DNA of 6,659 bases, from assembly GCA_050252075.1 (NCBI GenBank), contig JBFWLP010000130.1, forward strand, positions 1 to 6,659, in the 5' to 3' direction. The stretch is from JAAYGT01 sp050252075 (lineage in GTDB: Bacteria; Pseudomonadota; Gammaproteobacteria; Burkholderiales; Burkholderiaceae_B). The translations under genes were made by a program, and so were the position numbers. Of the stretch, positions 1 through 6,152 are shown piece after piece (the first letter of the stretch is position 1; each line of letters starts with the position of its first letter). The notes beneath the pieces were generated by a model, which worked only from the letters and a program-made list of their open reading frames with translations, was not told where the DNA came from and ran no database searches.

Positions 1-14
1 CCCATTATCTGAAC

Positions 15-19
15 AGGAG
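15..19 (+). promoter_or_regulatory. Ribosome binding site of the Bug receptor gene
   Basis: AGGAG lies 7 nt before the ATG at 27 and fixes that start. Only 26 bases precede the gene in this window, so any promoter or operator of the operon lies outside it. Confidence 0.75.
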
Positions 20-26
20 TTCAACC

Positions 27-1001
27 ATGAATTTGATTAAAAAGGTGCTGGTTACCACGGCCCTGGTGGCAACCGCCGGTGTGGCGGCGGCCGGCAATGG
101 TCCCAACGGTTATCCGAATGAACCCATCCGGTTTGTTGTTTCCTTTGCCCCCGGCGGCGGCACGGATCTGGTGGCGCGTTTGGTGGCGGCCGAATTATCG
201 AAACGCATCGGTCAAAATGTGGTGGTGGAAAACAAGGCCGGCGCCAGCGGAATCATTGCCGCCCAGTTTGTGGCTCGTGCCAAGCCCGATGGGTATACCC
301 TTTTGGTGGGCGGCAGTGGCCCAATGGTTTTCAACCCTATTACCCAAAAAGATCTGCCCTACGACCCCGAGAAAGATTTTGAACCGGTCACCATCCTGGG
401 TTCGTATCCTATTGTCATTCTGGCCGGCAACAAACAGCCGTTTTCTACAGTGGCGGATCTGGTCAGCTATGCCAAAGCCAATCCGGGGGTACTGAATTAC
501 GGTTCCGCCGGTTATTCCTTCCAGGTTCCTACCGAGTATTTCGCGTCTGAAGCAGGTATCCAGCTGACGCAAGTGCGCTATAAAGGAACATCGTTGGCCG
601 CGCAAGCCCTGATGGCCGGTGACATTCAGTTGCTCAGCGCCGACATCGGGCCGGGTGCTCCTTTGGTCAAGGCCGGACAAGCCAAGGCCGTGGCGGTTAC
701 GTCGGCCGAGCGCAATCCTATTTTGCCCGACGTGCCAACCCTGGCTGAATCCGGATTCAAGAATTTTGACTTTTCGCTCTATTCTGCCGTAGCGGCACCC
801 AAGGGTACGCCTGTGGAAATTACAAACTATTTGCAGAAGGAATTGCATGCGGTTCTGCATTCGCCCGAAGTCAGCAAACGGTTGGGCGAAATGGGTATCA
901 AGCCCGAAGGCATGCCGCCCGCTGACGCGGCGGCCCGCTATGCGCGTGAAATCAAGATGTTCACCCCGATTGTCCAGAAAATGGATTTAACGTCCAAGTA
1001 A
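27..1001 (+). CDS. Bug family (TctC-like) periplasmic tripartite tricarboxylate transporter substrate-binding receptor
   Basis: This is a periplasmic solute receptor of 324 residues, the usual length for the Bug family. Residues 1-22 form a Sec signal peptide: basic start (N-L-I-K-K), a hydrophobic alanine/valine/leucine stretch, and an A-x-A cleavage site before G23. The mature protein shows family hallmarks: APGGGTD at about 41-47, VENKAGASG at 67-75 and PDGYTLL at 87-93. Bug proteins bind carboxylates or amides in the periplasm and deliver them to a TctA/TctB-type membrane carrier, or act as sensors; no tctA/tctB partner is in the window. At least one Bordetella Bug protein (Bug27) is known to bind nicotinate and nicotinamide, which fits the catabolic genes downstream. 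The next gene starts 12 nt after the stop, so the receptor is probably co-transcribed with the hydroxylase. The ligand itself is inference; the family call is firm. Confidence 0.95.
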   Translation: MNLIKKVLVTTALVATAGVAAAGNGPNGYPNEPIRFVVSFAPGGGTDLVARLVAAELSKRIGQNVVVENKAGASGIIAAQFVARAKPDGYTLLVGGSGPMVFNPITQKDLPYDPEKDFEPVTILGSYPIVILAGNKQPFSTVADLVSYAKANPGVLNYGSAGYSFQVPTEYFASEAGIQLTQVRYKGTSLAAQALMAGDIQLLSADIGPGAPLVKAGQAKAVAVTSAERNPILPDVPTLAESGFKNFDFSLYSAVAAPKGTPVEITNYLQKELHAVLHSPEVSKRLGEMGIKPEGMPPADAAARYAREIKMFTPIVQKMDLTSK

Positions 1002-1004
1002 ACC

Positions 1005-1008
1005 GGAG
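1005..1008 (+). promoter_or_regulatory. Ribosome binding site supporting the GTG start of the FAD subunit
   Basis: GGAG sits 5 nt before the GTG at 1014 in the 12-nt gap between the receptor stop and the FAD-subunit gene. It is the main support for a GTG start here, together with the encoded residues (K-P-C-A-F-x-Y-H-R-P), which match the usual N-terminus of this family. Confidence 0.6.
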
Positions 1009-1013
1009 CCTGT

Positions 1014-1916
1014 GTGAAGCCCTGTGCGTTTGCCTACCATCGTCCCCCGGATATCTCCGGGGTGGTCGACACCCTGGAGCGATACCCCGACAGCGCAAAG
1101 ATTCTGGCCGGCGGGCAAAGCCTGATACCGGCGATGAATCTGCGTATGGCCACGCCGCCCGTGTTGGTGGACATTGCCGGGGTTCCGGATCTGGGGGCTT
1201 TGCAGGTACAGGCCGACGGCCGGCTGCAGGCCGGCGCAATGGTGACGCACGCTGCTTTTTTGCGCCGCCCGGACATCGCGCAAGGCTGGCCTCCCATCGT
1301 TCAGGCCGTTCAGCATGTGGCGCATCTGGCGGTTCGCAATCGGGGAACCATCGGGGGCAGTCTGTGCCACGCCGATCCCGCTGCCGAGTGGCCTGCGGTG
1401 TGTTTGCTGCTGGATGCACAGATGCATGTTGCCGGCAGGGCAGGCATCCGAACCGTGTCAGCCGATGCGTTCATTCAAGGGGTGTATGAAACGGCCCTTC
1501 AGCCTGGTGAACTGTTAACACAGATAGTCTTTCCGGCATTGTCCCCGGGCTGGCGTTGGGGGTTTCATGAAATTGCCCGGCGTCGCGGCGATTTTGCATT
1601 GGCCGGCGCGTTGGCGGGGGTCTGTGTGAATGAGCTGGGGCGAGTCACGCACGGACGGCTGGTTGTCTTCGCTGCCGAGGATCAGGCTCGGCGGTTTGAT
1701 GATGTGTTTTCCATGCCGCCGGGGGAGTCGTTACCGGGGCTTGATATCGATCGTATCGATAGTATTGGTTTGTCGGTGGCTGCCCAGGTTGAGCCGCGTT
1801 CCGATCTGCATGCCGACGCGGCGTTGCGAGCGCATCTTGTGCATGCGTGCGTTGTACAGGCCGTGGGTCAAGCAGTGGGTCAAGCCATGAGTCAACCAGG
1901 AGTCATGCATGGATGA
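1014..1916 (+). CDS. FAD-binding medium subunit of a xanthine dehydrogenase/CoxM-type molybdenum hydroxylase
   Basis: The 300-residue product is the flavin subunit of a three-part molybdenum hydroxylase. It would take electrons from the two [2Fe-2S] clusters of the next gene's product and pass them to an external acceptor. The two FAD-binding signatures of the CoxM family are plain: AGGQSL at residues 32-37 and R-G-T-I-G-G-S-L at 110-117, followed by the typical H-A-D-P-A-A-E-x-P at 119-127. A third conserved segment, RRGDFALAG, is near 190-198. Length is normal for the family (about 270-300). The start is GTG at 1014. The 3' end overlaps the next gene by 8 nt, giving the M-S-L subunit order typical of CO dehydrogenase-like operons. 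The C-terminal tail carries a short in-frame repeat (A-V-G-Q, A-V-G-Q, A-M-S-Q) and is probably a disordered extension. The substrate cannot be read from this subunit. Confidence 0.93.
   Translation: MKPCAFAYHRPPDISGVVDTLERYPDSAKILAGGQSLIPAMNLRMATPPVLVDIAGVPDLGALQVQADGRLQAGAMVTHAAFLRRPDIAQGWPPIVQAVQHVAHLAVRNRGTIGGSLCHADPAAEWPAVCLLLDAQMHVAGRAGIRTVSADAFIQGVYETALQPGELLTQIVFPALSPGWRWGFHEIARRRGDFALAGALAGVCVNELGRVTHGRLVVFAAEDQARRFDDVFSMPPGESLPGLDIDRIDSIGLSVAAQVEPRSDLHADAALRAHLVHACVVQAVGQAVGQAMSQPGVMHG
1860..1895 (+). repeat. Three tandem 12-bp units at the 3' end of the FAD-subunit gene
   Basis: Three consecutive in-frame 12-mers, GCCGTGGGTCAA, GCAGTGGGTCAA and GCCATGAGTCAA, encode A-V-G-Q, A-V-G-Q and A-M-S-Q. 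The first two differ at one base, the third at two or three. The repeat lies just before the ribosome binding site of the next gene. It looks like a small slippage or duplication product lengthening the C-terminus. Confidence 0.8.
1898..1902 (+). promoter_or_regulatory. Ribosome binding site of the [2Fe-2S] subunit, inside the FAD-subunit gene
   Basis: AGGAG lies 6 nt before the ATG at 1909, within the last codons of the preceding gene. Stop and start regions overlap by 8 nt, an arrangement consistent with translational coupling of the two subunits. Confidence 0.75.
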
Positions 1917-2403
1917 ACACCATAGTGTGCATTTGACCATCAACGGCGAGGAAGTCAGCCACCCGGTTCCTGCTCGCTTGCTGCTGGTCGATTTTATTCG
2001 CCATACGGTGGGGCTCACCGGCACTCATGTCGGGTGTGAGCATGGGGTTTGCGGCGCATGTACGGTTCTGCTGAATGGCGAGCCTGTTCGGGCCTGCCTG
2101 TTGTTTGCCGTGCAGGCCGACGGTTCCCGGATCACCACGATTGAAGGGTTGACGCCGGCGCATGGGTTATCACCCTTGCAACAAGCGTTTTGTGAGCATC
2201 ATGCGCTGCAATGCGGTTTCTGTACGCCCGGCATGATCGTTGCCGCCGAAGCCTTGCTGGGGCAGTCGCCGTCCCTGGACGAGGCCACCGTGCGCGAGGC
2301 ATTGTCCGGCAACGTGTGTCGTTGCACCGGGTACACCCCCATCATCGAGGCCGTTCTTCAGGAAGGAGAGCGGCGCGGCCTGGCGAAGAAAGAGCATGAA
2401 TAG
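1909..2403 (+). CDS. [2Fe-2S] small subunit of the molybdenum hydroxylase (CoxS/XdhC-type)
   Basis: This 164-residue iron-sulfur subunit carries two [2Fe-2S] clusters that relay electrons from the molybdenum centre to FAD. The plant-ferredoxin-type N-terminal cluster is bound by C43, C48, C51 and C63 (pattern C-x4-C-G-x-C-x11-C). The C-terminal four-helix domain binds the second through C102, C105, C137 and C139 (Q-C-G-F-C then C-R-C-T-G-Y); Q101 before C102 is the conserved residue that contacts the molybdopterin cytosine dinucleotide in this family. All eight cysteines are present and the length is normal (about 150-170). There is no signal peptide, so the enzyme is expected to be cytoplasmic. 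The gene overlaps both neighbours by 8 nt. The same family serves CO dehydrogenase, nicotinate, quinoline and other N-heterocycle hydroxylases, so this subunit alone does not give the substrate. Confidence 0.97.
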   Translation: MDEHHSVHLTINGEEVSHPVPARLLLVDFIRHTVGLTGTHVGCEHGVCGACTVLLNGEPVRACLLFAVQADGSRITTIEGLTPAHGLSPLQQAFCEHHALQCGFCTPGMIVAAEALLGQSPSLDEATVREALSGNVCRCTGYTPIIEAVLQEGERRGLAKKEHE

Positions 2404-5332
2404 CAAGGAAATGATCGGTCGGTCGCTGCCGCGCCGCGAAGCTCCGCGGTTTGTCAGCGGTTCGGGTTGCTATGTCGACGACGTGCATCGCAAGGGTATG
2501 CTTTTTGCTCGGGTTGTACGCGCGCAAGTCGCCCATGGCGTGCTGAAAACGCTTGACGTAAAGTCAGCGCTGGCAACACCGGGCGTTCGGATGGTGCTGA
2601 CCGGGGGCGATATTGCCGCCGACTTGAGAACTATTCCTCAGCGCACCTGCCCGTTGCCCGGTATGGAGAACTTCCTTCAAAAGCCGTTGGCGGTCGAGCG
2701 CGTGCGCTATGTCGGGGAGCCGGTTGCCGTTGTCGTGGCCGACGATCCGTACAGCGCAGAAGATGCGGCCGAACGTCTGACAATAAGCATTGAGCCCTTG
2801 CCTGCCGTGGTCGACGCGCAGGTTGCGTTGCGTGACGAGGTTCTGCTGCATCCGGAACAGGGAAGCAACGCGGCAACGGCCTATGAGGTTGGCTTCGGTG
2901 ATTGCGAGTCTGCGTTCGGTCAGGCGGCCTGTGTTGTGCAAGAGCGCTTTTACGTACATCGGCATAGTGCCACACCGCTGGAATGTCGTGGCCTGGTGGC
3001 CGAGTGGGACGAAGGCCGGCAACAGATGACCGTCTGGGGGGCGGCCAAAGTGCCTTTCGCGAATCGCACAATTCTGGCCGGTATGCTGGGTTTGCAATCA
3101 GCGCAAGTGCAGATGATCGAATGCGATGTCGGGGGAAGCTTCGGCGTACGCGGGGATTTTTATCCGGAAGACTTTCTCGTCCCGTATTTGTCGCGCCGGC
3201 TGCAACGCCCGGTCAAATGGATTGAAGATCGGCGCGAAAGCCTGATGGCGCTCAACCACTCGCGGGAAAGTTATTGCGATCTTGCGCTGGCGTTTGATTC
3301 CAATGGCACCATTCTGGGGATGCGCGGCACGTGGGTGGCGGATCATGGTGCCTATGTCCGCACCAACACCGGAGTCATGGCGGGCAAGGGTACGCAGTTT
3401 CTGCCTGGGCCTTATCGCGTTCCGGCAACATCGTTCACGGTGCGATCGGTTTGCACCAATAAAACCCCATCGGGCACCTACCGTGGTCCCGGCCGCTATG
3501 AGTCAACGTTCTTTCGCGAGCGATTGCTGGATATCGCTGCCGTCAAGCTGGGTATGGATGCCGTCGAGCTTCGGCGCCGCAATCTGATACGTACCGATGA
3601 GATGCCCTACGATGCGGGCGCCCTGGTTCCTGCCATGGGTTCGACGGTGTATGACTCCGGCGATTATCCCGCCGTATTTGGGCGTGCGCTGGAAGCCTTC
3701 AACTGGTCGCAGCGCCTGGCACGGGTGGGGCAGTGTATTGACGGGCGTTACATTGGCGTCGGGCTGGCCTGCTTTGTGGAATCCACCGGGGGTGGGCCTG
3801 GAGAGCATGCCCGTTTGGCGTTGCGGCATGATGGGGTATTCGATCTTGCCGTGGGGGCTTCCAGCGCCGGGCAAGGCCATGAAACCACATTGGCTCAGGT
3901 GCTGGCGGACTGCCTGGATATACCGATGGACGCGGTGCGGGTGTACCACGGGTCAACCACATTGCTGGATGCCGGCTTCGGTGCTTATCACAGTCGAAGC
4001 GCGGTCATGAGCGGTGCGGCCACTCACGAGGCGGCGCGGCTGATGCGTGCGAAGCTGATTGCGGCAGGCGCCCAACGTTTGTGCCGCGCAGAAGGTGAGC
4101 TCGATTGGCGTCAGGGCGCGATTGTCGATGTTTCTGACGGCAGGGTGCTGCTAACACTCAACGAGCTTGCCGGCGCGATCGCTGAACACTCCGATCCCGC
4201 CGATCGGGGCGGCTTCGAAGTGCATGCGCAGTTCATGTCGGATCGCCTGACCTATACGTTTGGTGTGCAGCTTGCCGAGGTTGCGGTTGATCCGGCCACC
4301 GCGCAGGTCCAGGTGCTGGACTATTTCTGCATCGAAGATATCGGGCGGGCCATTAACCCCGACATCGTTCACGGGCAAACGCTGGGTGCGGCGGTACAGG
4401 GTCTGGGCGGAACTCTTCTGGACGAATTCGTGTATGACGATTCCGGCCAGCTGGTAACGGGTACCTTGGCCGACTATCTTTTGCCGACGAGCACCGATTT
4501 TCCTGTCGTGCGGGGCGAAACGCTGGAGTGGAGCCCGTCGCCGAGCAATCCGCTGGGGGTGAAAGGGGCGGGCGAGGGTGGGATTATCGGGACGGGTGCG
4601 GCGGTGGCCAATGCCGTTTCCTCGGCCTTGATGAGCCAAGGTGTGTCGATAACCGCCTTGCCGATATCCATGAGAAATTTGGCGGCTGCGTTGCGCGTGG
4701 CGCAGTATGGCCGCAAAGGTGATGCAATGAAAATACAGGGCGATTATTCACTTCAGGCCCCTCGGGATCGCGTTTGGCAGGCCCTGATGGACCCGGAAGT
4801 CTTGAAGGCGTCGATTCCCGGTTGCCAGACAATTGTCGGGGTTGCGCCCAACGTATACGAGATCGTTGTGAAATCCATGGTAGGCCCCGTGGGGGTTCGG
4901 ATGACATCAACGTTGCAGATCGAGGATATCGTTGATCAGGTTGGCTATCGTCTTGTTATCAAAGGCGATGCCGGACCCGCCGGCTTTGCACAGGGTAATG
5001 TCCGGGTTCGGTTAAGCGATAGCGGTCCCGGTCAAACACGGCTGGATTACGAGGCTGCCGGCGAAATTGGGGGCAAACTGGCACAGGTGGGAACCCGATT
5101 GGTTGAAGGTGTGGTGGCCAAGATGACGGCCCGATTCTTTGAGAACTTTCAGGGTCAGGTTCAACAAGGCCAGGGCGATCACCAGACCGGTGTGTCTGCG
5201 GTGGCGACCCGGCCGGCATCGCCCGGCATCTGGCCAACGCGGGAAATGATTCCGTGGATGATAGCCGCCGCATCGTTGGGGGCGGCTGTTACGGCGATTT
5301 TGATGTGCGTAGTGCGAGGGCCTTTGGGATGA
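2396..5332 (+). CDS. Molybdopterin large subunit (CoxL/XdhB-type) fused in frame to a CoxG/SRPBCC domain with C-terminal membrane helix
   Basis: The 978-residue product joins two usually separate proteins. Residues 1 to about 777 are a full-length molybdopterin large subunit: R-E-D/R-E-A-x-R-F-V-S-G type N-terminus (I7-GRSLPRREAPRFVSG), GGSFG at 246-250, TYRGPGR at 361-367, QGHET at 493-497, and KGAGEGG with E727 as the expected catalytic glutamate. The loop Y-R-G-P-G-R lacks the cysteine of true CO dehydrogenase (A-Y-R-C-S-F-R), so this is not a CO oxidiser; it should hydroxylate an organic, probably N-heteroaromatic, ring. Residues 778 to about 920 are a CoxG/SRPBCC domain: M-K-I-Q-G-D-Y, V-W at 793-794, DPEVLKASIPGC at 799-810, GGKLAQVGTRLV at 892-903. 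A Pro/Gln-rich linker (about 920-950) leads to one hydrophobic helix at about 951-973 that would anchor the enzyme to the inner membrane. Start: ATG at 2396 overlaps the previous gene by 8 nt but has only a weak GA-rich ribosome site; ATG at 2411 is an alternative. The reading frame is open further upstream to 2240, but that part shadows the FeS gene. Whether fusion is real or a sequencing frameshift is discussed in the findings. Confidence 0.92.
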   Translation: MNSKEMIGRSLPRREAPRFVSGSGCYVDDVHRKGMLFARVVRAQVAHGVLKTLDVKSALATPGVRMVLTGGDIAADLRTIPQRTCPLPGMENFLQKPLAVERVRYVGEPVAVVVADDPYSAEDAAERLTISIEPLPAVVDAQVALRDEVLLHPEQGSNAATAYEVGFGDCESAFGQAACVVQERFYVHRHSATPLECRGLVAEWDEGRQQMTVWGAAKVPFANRTILAGMLGLQSAQVQMIECDVGGSFGVRGDFYPEDFLVPYLSRRLQRPVKWIEDRRESLMALNHSRESYCDLALAFDSNGTILGMRGTWVADHGAYVRTNTGVMAGKGTQFLPGPYRVPATSFTVRSVCTNKTPSGTYRGPGRYESTFFRERLLDIAAVKLGMDAVELRRRNLIRTDEMPYDAGALVPAMGSTVYDSGDYPAVFGRALEAFNWSQRLARVGQCIDGRYIGVGLACFVESTGGGPGEHARLALRHDGVFDLAVGASSAGQGHETTLAQVLADCLDIPMDAVRVYHGSTTLLDAGFGAYHSRSAVMSGAATHEAARLMRAKLIAAGAQRLCRAEGELDWRQGAIVDVSDGRVLLTLNELAGAIAEHSDPADRGGFEVHAQFMSDRLTYTFGVQLAEVAVDPATAQVQVLDYFCIEDIGRAINPDIVHGQTLGAAVQGLGGTLLDEFVYDDSGQLVTGTLADYLLPTSTDFPVVRGETLEWSPSPSNPLGVKGAGEGGIIGTGAAVANAVSSALMSQGVSITALPISMRNLAAALRVAQYGRKGDAMKIQGDYSLQAPRDRVWQALMDPEVLKASIPGCQTIVGVAPNVYEIVVKSMVGPVGVRMTSTLQIEDIVDQVGYRLVIKGDAGPAGFAQGNVRVRLSDSGPGQTRLDYEAAGEIGGKLAQVGTRLVEGVVAKMTARFFENFQGQVQQGQGDHQTGVSAVATRPASPGIWPTREMIPWMIAAASLGAAVTAILMCVVRGPLG
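4715..4722 (+). promoter_or_regulatory. Possible internal ribosome binding site at the CoxL/CoxG junction
   Basis: AAAGGTGA lies 4 nt before the in-frame ATG at 4727 (M778 of the fused protein), exactly where an independent CoxG protein would begin. The GGTGA portion matches the 16S anti-Shine-Dalgarno well. The site could be a relic of a former separate gene or could still drive a free 201-residue CoxG product. An ATGA (4727-4730) follows, with the TGA in the +1 frame. Confidence 0.45.
5316..5320 (+). promoter_or_regulatory. nicD: Ribosome binding site fixing the start of the NicD-like hydrolase
   Basis: GAGGG lies 8 nt before the ATG at 5329. The ATG overlaps the upstream TGA stop (5330-5332) as ATGA, a classic coupled junction, which supports this start over an upstream ATG at 5254. 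Confidence 0.65.
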
Positions 5333-6147
5333 CTGAAGCTTCCTTCTACGGCGGCCATGTGCGTGCCAATGGCATTCGTCAGCACTATTGGCATTACCCC
5401 GGCTCGGGTAAAGCTGTCGTGATTGTGCCGGGTATCGTGAGCCCGGCGGCCTTGTGGCATCACATTGCCATCGAGCTGCAGCGTGATGGGCACGATATCT
5501 GGCTTCTGGATGTGCGTGGGCGGGGGCTGAGCGAGCAGGGCGACTCACTGGATTACGGTCTGGACGCTTGCGCCCGGGATCTGCAGGAATTCATTGCCGC
5601 CATGCAGTTGTCGTCACCCATTGTCGTGGGTCATTCCATGGGGGGGCGCATTGGCGCGCGGCTGGCCGCACGCACATCGATACCAGGCGCTTTAGTCATG
5701 CTTGATCCGCCGGCCAGCGCGCCGGGCGGTCGTCCTTACCCGGTACCGGCCGACCGTACCCGGGCCATGGTGCAAGCGGCCCGGCGGGGCGAGGGCGAGG
5801 CATACTTGCGCCGGCCGGGCATAGCGCCCTGGCCGGAACCCTTGCTGCGGCAACGCGCGCAATGGCTTCCCAGTTGTGATCCTCGGGTCATCGATGCGGC
5901 CTACCGTGACTTTCACGAACACGATATATACAGCGATGTTGCCCATGCCCGGTGCCCCGTTGTGCTGGTTGTGGCGACGGCCAGCGGTGTGATCAATGAT
6001 GACGAGATCGCCCGCTTCCGGGCCGGCCGGCCGGCCATGCGGGTCGTACTGGCCGAGGGCGCTGCGCATCAGTTGCAGGCCGAGAACACGGCGCTTTGTT
6101 TGCAGCTTCTTGTAGAGATACTGAACTCCCTGAATGAGGTGAAATAA
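5329..6147 (+). CDS. nicD: Alpha/beta hydrolase, probable N-formylmaleamate deformylase (NicD/PicE-like)
   Basis: A 272-residue alpha/beta-fold hydrolase, cytoplasmic, with no signal peptide. From memory it resembles Pseudomonas putida NicD over its length: the N-terminal segment A-N-G-I-R-Q-H-Y (13-20), V-P-G-I-x-S-P-A (33-40, oxyanion region), L-D-V-R-G-R-G-L-S (60-68), D-Y-G-x-D-A-C (75-81), the nucleophile elbow G-H-S-M-G with S103, L-D-P-P (125-128), and F-H-E-x-D-I (195-200). The inferred triad is S103, D126 and H247 (A-A-H near the C-terminus), close to the Ser/Asp/His positions I recall for NicD (101/125/245). NicD hydrolyses N-formylmaleamate to maleamate and formate, the step after 2,5-dihydroxypyridine ring opening. 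The ring-opening candidate is encoded 5 nt downstream, which strongly supports the assignment. The start at 5329 shares an ATGA with the preceding stop. An in-frame ATG 75 nt upstream would add residues coded inside the membrane-helix region and is unlikely. The triad acid is assigned by alignment from memory. Confidence 0.85.
   Translation: MTEASFYGGHVRANGIRQHYWHYPGSGKAVVIVPGIVSPAALWHHIAIELQRDGHDIWLLDVRGRGLSEQGDSLDYGLDACARDLQEFIAAMQLSSPIVVGHSMGGRIGARLAARTSIPGALVMLDPPASAPGGRPYPVPADRTRAMVQAARRGEGEAYLRRPGIAPWPEPLLRQRAQWLPSCDPRVIDAAYRDFHEHDIYSDVAHARCPVVLVVATASGVINDDEIARFRAGRPAMRVVLAEGAAHQLQAENTALCLQLLVEILNSLNEVK
6021..6036. repeat. Short GGCC tandem run within the NicD-like gene
   Basis: Four consecutive GGCC units, perfectly self-complementary, encode the R-A-G-R-P-A stretch near residues 231-236 of the hydrolase. 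It is a low-complexity G+C-rich patch that could be prone to slippage or assembly error; the reading frame through it appears intact. Confidence 0.7.
6136..6142 (+). promoter_or_regulatory. nicX: Strong ribosome binding site of the NicX-like gene
   Basis: GAGGTGA, an excellent Shine-Dalgarno sequence, lies inside the last codons of the hydrolase and 10 nt before the ATG at 6153. Confidence 0.75.
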
Positions 6148-6152
6148 GTCTT

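Noticed and set aside
195..860. Long open frame on the - strand across the receptor gene
   Set aside because: It lies wholly antisense to a clearly recognised gene with signal peptide and family motifs, and its translation shows no recognisable domain.
961..1427. Two overlapping - strand open frames across the start of the FAD-subunit gene
   Set aside because: They are antisense shadows in G+C-rich coding sequence; arginine/proline-rich translations with no domain and no convincing ribosome site.
1743..1762. Repeated ATCGAT motifs that could look like an operator
   Set aside because: They lie deep inside the FAD-subunit gene and simply encode D-I-D-R-I-D; no promoter-like context.
2240..2395. 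Upstream extension of the large-subunit frame to an ATG at 2240
   Set aside because: These 52 codons overlap the cysteine-bearing half of the FeS subunit in another frame, read as low-complexity residues, and the family N-terminus begins after ATG 2396.
3503..3962. - strand open frames across the large subunit
   Set aside because: Antisense to conserved molybdopterin-binding sequence; no domains or start signals of their own.
5254..5328. Upstream ATG for the NicD-like hydrolase at 5254
   Set aside because: It would add 25 residues unlike the family inside the region coding the membrane helix; the ATGA at 5329 with GAGGG 8 nt upstream fits better.
1014..5332. Carbon monoxide dehydrogenase operon (coxMSL plus coxG)
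   Set aside because: The large-subunit loop is Y-R-G-P-G-R without the Cu/Mo-bridging cysteine, and the neighbours are pyridine-degradation genes.
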